The notes under the pieces are model-generated. The model was not told where the DNA came from, ran no database searches, and saw only the letters and a list, made by a program, of their open reading frames with translations. Positions 14,184 to 16,177 of a stretch of 16,177 nucleotides of DNA are shown one piece after another. The DNA lies in the NCBI GenBank assembly GCA_945865705.1, contig CAMBEY010000032.1:1-16177 (forward strand), given 5' to 3'. Origin of the DNA: Candidatus Sulfopaludibacter sp. SbA3 (GTDB taxonomy: Bacteria > Acidobacteriota > Terriglobia > 2-12-FULL-54-10). Positions within the stretch are counted from its first letter, which is position 1, and the number at the start of each line of letters is the position of its first letter. A program made the position numbers and the translations under genes.

Positions 14184-16177
14184 CTACCAGTTCAGCTTCA
14201 GTGCGAACTGCACCTGACGCGAAGTGTTGTTGGTGGTGCCGATGACGCCAGCCGTGGCCACAGGATTGCCACCTGCATTAAAGAGATTATTGGCAGGCGG
14301 TCCGAAATTGGCCCGGTTGAGGACGTTGAAGAACTCCGTCCGAAATTCCAGGTTGGTGGACTCGGTGATTGTAATGCGCTTGGTAATTCCAGGGTTCCAG
14401 GTAATCGAGCCGGGTCCGATCATCGTATTTCTTCCCAGATTACCCAACTCGCGCGGCCCAGGAGCACTGTAGGCGGTTACGTCAATGTAGGCGTTGGGAT
14501 CACGACCCTCTGCCAGAACATTCGGTCCATTCTCAGGCTTCGCAACATTTGGAGAACGCGGATTCACAGCCAACTGATTCAAGCTGCAGCAAGTTGCGGT
14601 TGCGCCTGTGCCAGCGGCTGGCAACGCCGTAGCGACACTTGCGGCAAGATTGAGCGGCTGACCCGTCTTCGCGCTTAACACGCCGCTGGTGCGCCAACCC
14701 GATAGGATCGACCCAAGGATTCCGCTGACTCCCGGTATGGCGGGAATGTCATAGGAATAGTTGAAAGACAGCATATGGCGGAAATCGTATCCGCTCAAGC
14801 CCCACTGGGAAGCCGCGTCATAAGGAGTCTTTTGCCGTCCGCCGCCGCCGCTAACGCCGCCGCCGGTCTGTCCGCTATCGGCACCCGCCAGATTCTTCGA
14901 CCAGGTGTAGGACATGGCAGCCTGCAACCCGCTCGAAAAGCGTTTCTGGTAGGACATCTGTAGCGAGTTATAGAACGAGTTGGTGTTGTTGGCAAAAAAG
15001 TTGATGGAAGGCCATGCGGGATTCACCAGAGAAGCGTTATTAGGTAGTTCGTACGAACGCCCGTTATAGGTGGCGCGCGGAGTGTTCAGGTCGCCCACGG
15101 AGATCAGATGGTTGGCCCGATTGCCCGCGTAACCGACAGTCAACAAGCTATCCCCGCCGAGCTGCTGCTGGATATTGACGTTCCAGTGAATGGCTCGCGA
15201 TGATACGTTGTCTTCATACGGCAGCATATAGGCCGGGCTGCGCTGAGTCCCTATCTGTGCCCTGGCGTTGGGGAACTGGCTGGCTGCCTTGTTGGCGATG
15301 GGCAGCGTGAAATCAAAACCAAAAGGAGGATTGCGATCCATCTGATTGTAGAAAGTGTTGGGATCATTTGGAGCATAGAGGATGCCAAATCCGGCGCGAA
15401 CCGAAGTCTTCCCGGCGGCGAACGGAGTCCAGGCAATTCCCAGGCGCGGTCCAATGTCCCCCCAGGACTGATTGATCCAATAGGGATCACCCACGCTCGG
15501 CTCCGTATCGGTGTGATGGCGCAGGTTGGAGATGAGCCCGTTGACTTCCGTGGGGATCGTGTAAGGCTCCCAGCGAACGCCCATGTTCAGCGTAAAGCGA
15601 TCCGTGATGCGCCAGTCGTCCTGGATGTACAGAGCCATGAACCACTGCCGGAAACCGCGCCGATAGGTCTCGCCCGAGTAATTCGGAATGGCTCCGCGAT
15701 AGGTGCCGGGACTGGCTTGCAGCAAATTGCTGACGCTGGTAAAGGTCCAGACGCCCCAGCCTCGGTTGTCCTTGCGGCTGTTCAGTTGTAGGCGTTCGAT
15801 GAATCCGCCAATTTGCAAACCGTGATTTCCCTTGCGCCAAGTCATGTCGTCCTGATAGGTGAAACGATTGGCAATCATGAAGGTGGGCTTGGTGGCAAAG
15901 CCGCCGCCGCCGAAAGGGGTCAACCCGGTAACCGTCAACTCAGGAGCATCCTCCTGTCCCGGCACAACGGTAATTCCCGCCGCGGGCGGCGGCGCAATTC
16001 CGGTGTCAAAGGGCACCACGCGGCTGAAATGGGCGCGGACCGTATTCAAGGCCATCGGAGAAACAATGTGCGTTTCCGACAGAGTCATCGCCCATGACCC
16101 GTTGTTGGAGGATTGCTCGAAGCCGGGGAACGTCTCAGCCTGCGAACCTTGAGAATTCGACCCGATGAAGCGGCCGA
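14184..16177 (-). CDS. Oar-type TonB-dependent outer-membrane receptor, second copy (5' end outside window)
   Basis: The open frame runs unbroken past the ATG at 16088 to the window edge, and the extra 29 codons (with SFPGFEQ-like TFPGFEQSS) still align with the first receptor. The true start therefore lies to the right. The 663 residues seen are barrel only and correspond to the first receptor from about residue 417 on; the signal peptide, carboxypeptidase-regulatory-like domain and plug would be in the missing part. Shared blocks include SETHIVSP, ALYIQDDWRIT, MGVRWEP, GPRLGIAW, SYTWSKNLA and LEFRTEFFNVLNRANFGPP. The protein ends in an aromatic residue (LKLNW), as barrel proteins do. It points toward the first receptor across the catabolic genes. 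By analogy it imports a related ligand, and the close similarity shows the two are paralogues. Confidence 0.92.
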   Translation of the reverse strand, partial: GRFIGSNSQGSQAETFPGFEQSSNNGSWAMTLSETHIVSPMALNTVRAHFSRVVPFDTGIAPPPAAGITVVPGQEDAPELTVTGLTPFGGGGFATKPTFMIANRFTYQDDMTWRKGNHGLQIGGFIERLQLNSRKDNRGWGVWTFTSVSNLLQASPGTYRGAIPNYSGETYRRGFRQWFMALYIQDDWRITDRFTLNMGVRWEPYTIPTEVNGLISNLRHHTDTEPSVGDPYWINQSWGDIGPRLGIAWTPFAAGKTSVRAGFGILYAPNDPNTFYNQMDRNPPFGFDFTLPIANKAASQFPNARAQIGTQRSPAYMLPYEDNVSSRAIHWNVNIQQQLGGDSLLTVGYAGNRANHLISVGDLNTPRATYNGRSYELPNNASLVNPAWPSINFFANNTNSFYNSLQMSYQKRFSSGLQAAMSYTWSKNLAGADSGQTGGGVSGGGGRQKTPYDAASQWGLSGYDFRHMLSFNYSYDIPAIPGVSGILGSILSGWRTSGVLSAKTGQPLNLAASVATALPAAGTGATATCCSLNQLAVNPRSPNVAKPENGPNVLAEGRDPNAYIDVTAYSAPGPRELGNLGRNTMIGPGSITWNPGITKRITITESTNLEFRTEFFNVLNRANFGPPANNLFNAGGNPVATAGVIGTTNNTSRQVQFALKLNW

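Noticed and set aside
16088..16177. Treating the ATG at 16088 as the start of the second receptor
   Set aside because: The frame stays open to the edge and the extra residues align with the first receptor, so the ATG is an internal Met and the gene is cut by the window.
1..16177. CRISPR array, tRNA, rRNA, insertion sequence or prophage
   Set aside because: No spaced direct repeats, clover-leaf genes, transposase/integrase frames or phage structural genes were seen on either strand.

Overview
The window reads as chromosomal DNA of a GC-rich Gram-negative bacterium, most likely an Acidobacteriota member (Solibacter/Bryobacter-like). This rests on two Oar-type outer-membrane receptors (carboxypeptidase-regulatory-like domain, plug, very long barrel), which are greatly expanded in that phylum, and on a GC-rich palindromic intergenic repeat resembling ones I recall from Solibacter-type genomes. 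The taxonomic call is inference. No rRNA, tRNA, CRISPR array, transposase or phage gene is visible.

Layout. (1) 75-1085, minus: a cytoplasmic amidohydrolase-2 (ACMSD-like) enzyme ending at a bidirectional terminator. (2) 1086-1407: divergent regulatory region with a near-consensus sigma-70 promoter reading right. (3) 1408-4704, plus: a complete TonB-dependent receptor with signal peptide, followed by a strong terminator. (4) 4934-11966, plus: seven consecutive same-strand genes: MFS anion transporter, UbiD-family decarboxylase 1, UbiD-family decarboxylase 2, DUF2848 protein, HpaB-type flavin monooxygenase/hydroxylase, and a small cupin. That is six genes proper, the seventh same-strand gene being the receptor upstream. 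A 157-bp gap with two hairpins splits them into MFS-UbiD1 and UbiD2-DUF2848-HpaB-cupin. (5) 11971-12058: an 88-bp nested palindrome between convergent genes; the first 11 bases of the window match the end of the same element. (6) 12076-14004, minus: an exported amidohydrolase-3 (YtcJ-like) enzyme. (7) 14184 to the right edge, minus: a second Oar-type receptor, paralogous to the first, lacking its N-terminus because the window ends.

Reading as a whole. Two related outer-membrane receptors point inward at a set of genes typical of aromatic-acid metabolism: uptake across both membranes, ring (de)carboxylation by prenylated-FMN enzymes, ring hydroxylation by a reduced-flavin monooxygenase, and accessory metal-dependent hydrolase/decarboxylase and cupin proteins. 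The substrate is not identifiable from sequence. Notably, several enzymes depart from the textbook active-site motif of their family: the HpaB-like protein has Arg-His-Tyr where Arg-Tyr-His is expected, the ACMSD-like protein has FxH for HxH, the cupin has HxF for HxH, and both UbiD proteins appear to lack the usual His of the cofactor metal site. This suggests related but uncharacterised chemistry. The prFMN synthase (UbiX) and a flavin reductase (HpaC) are not in the window and would have to be supplied from elsewhere.
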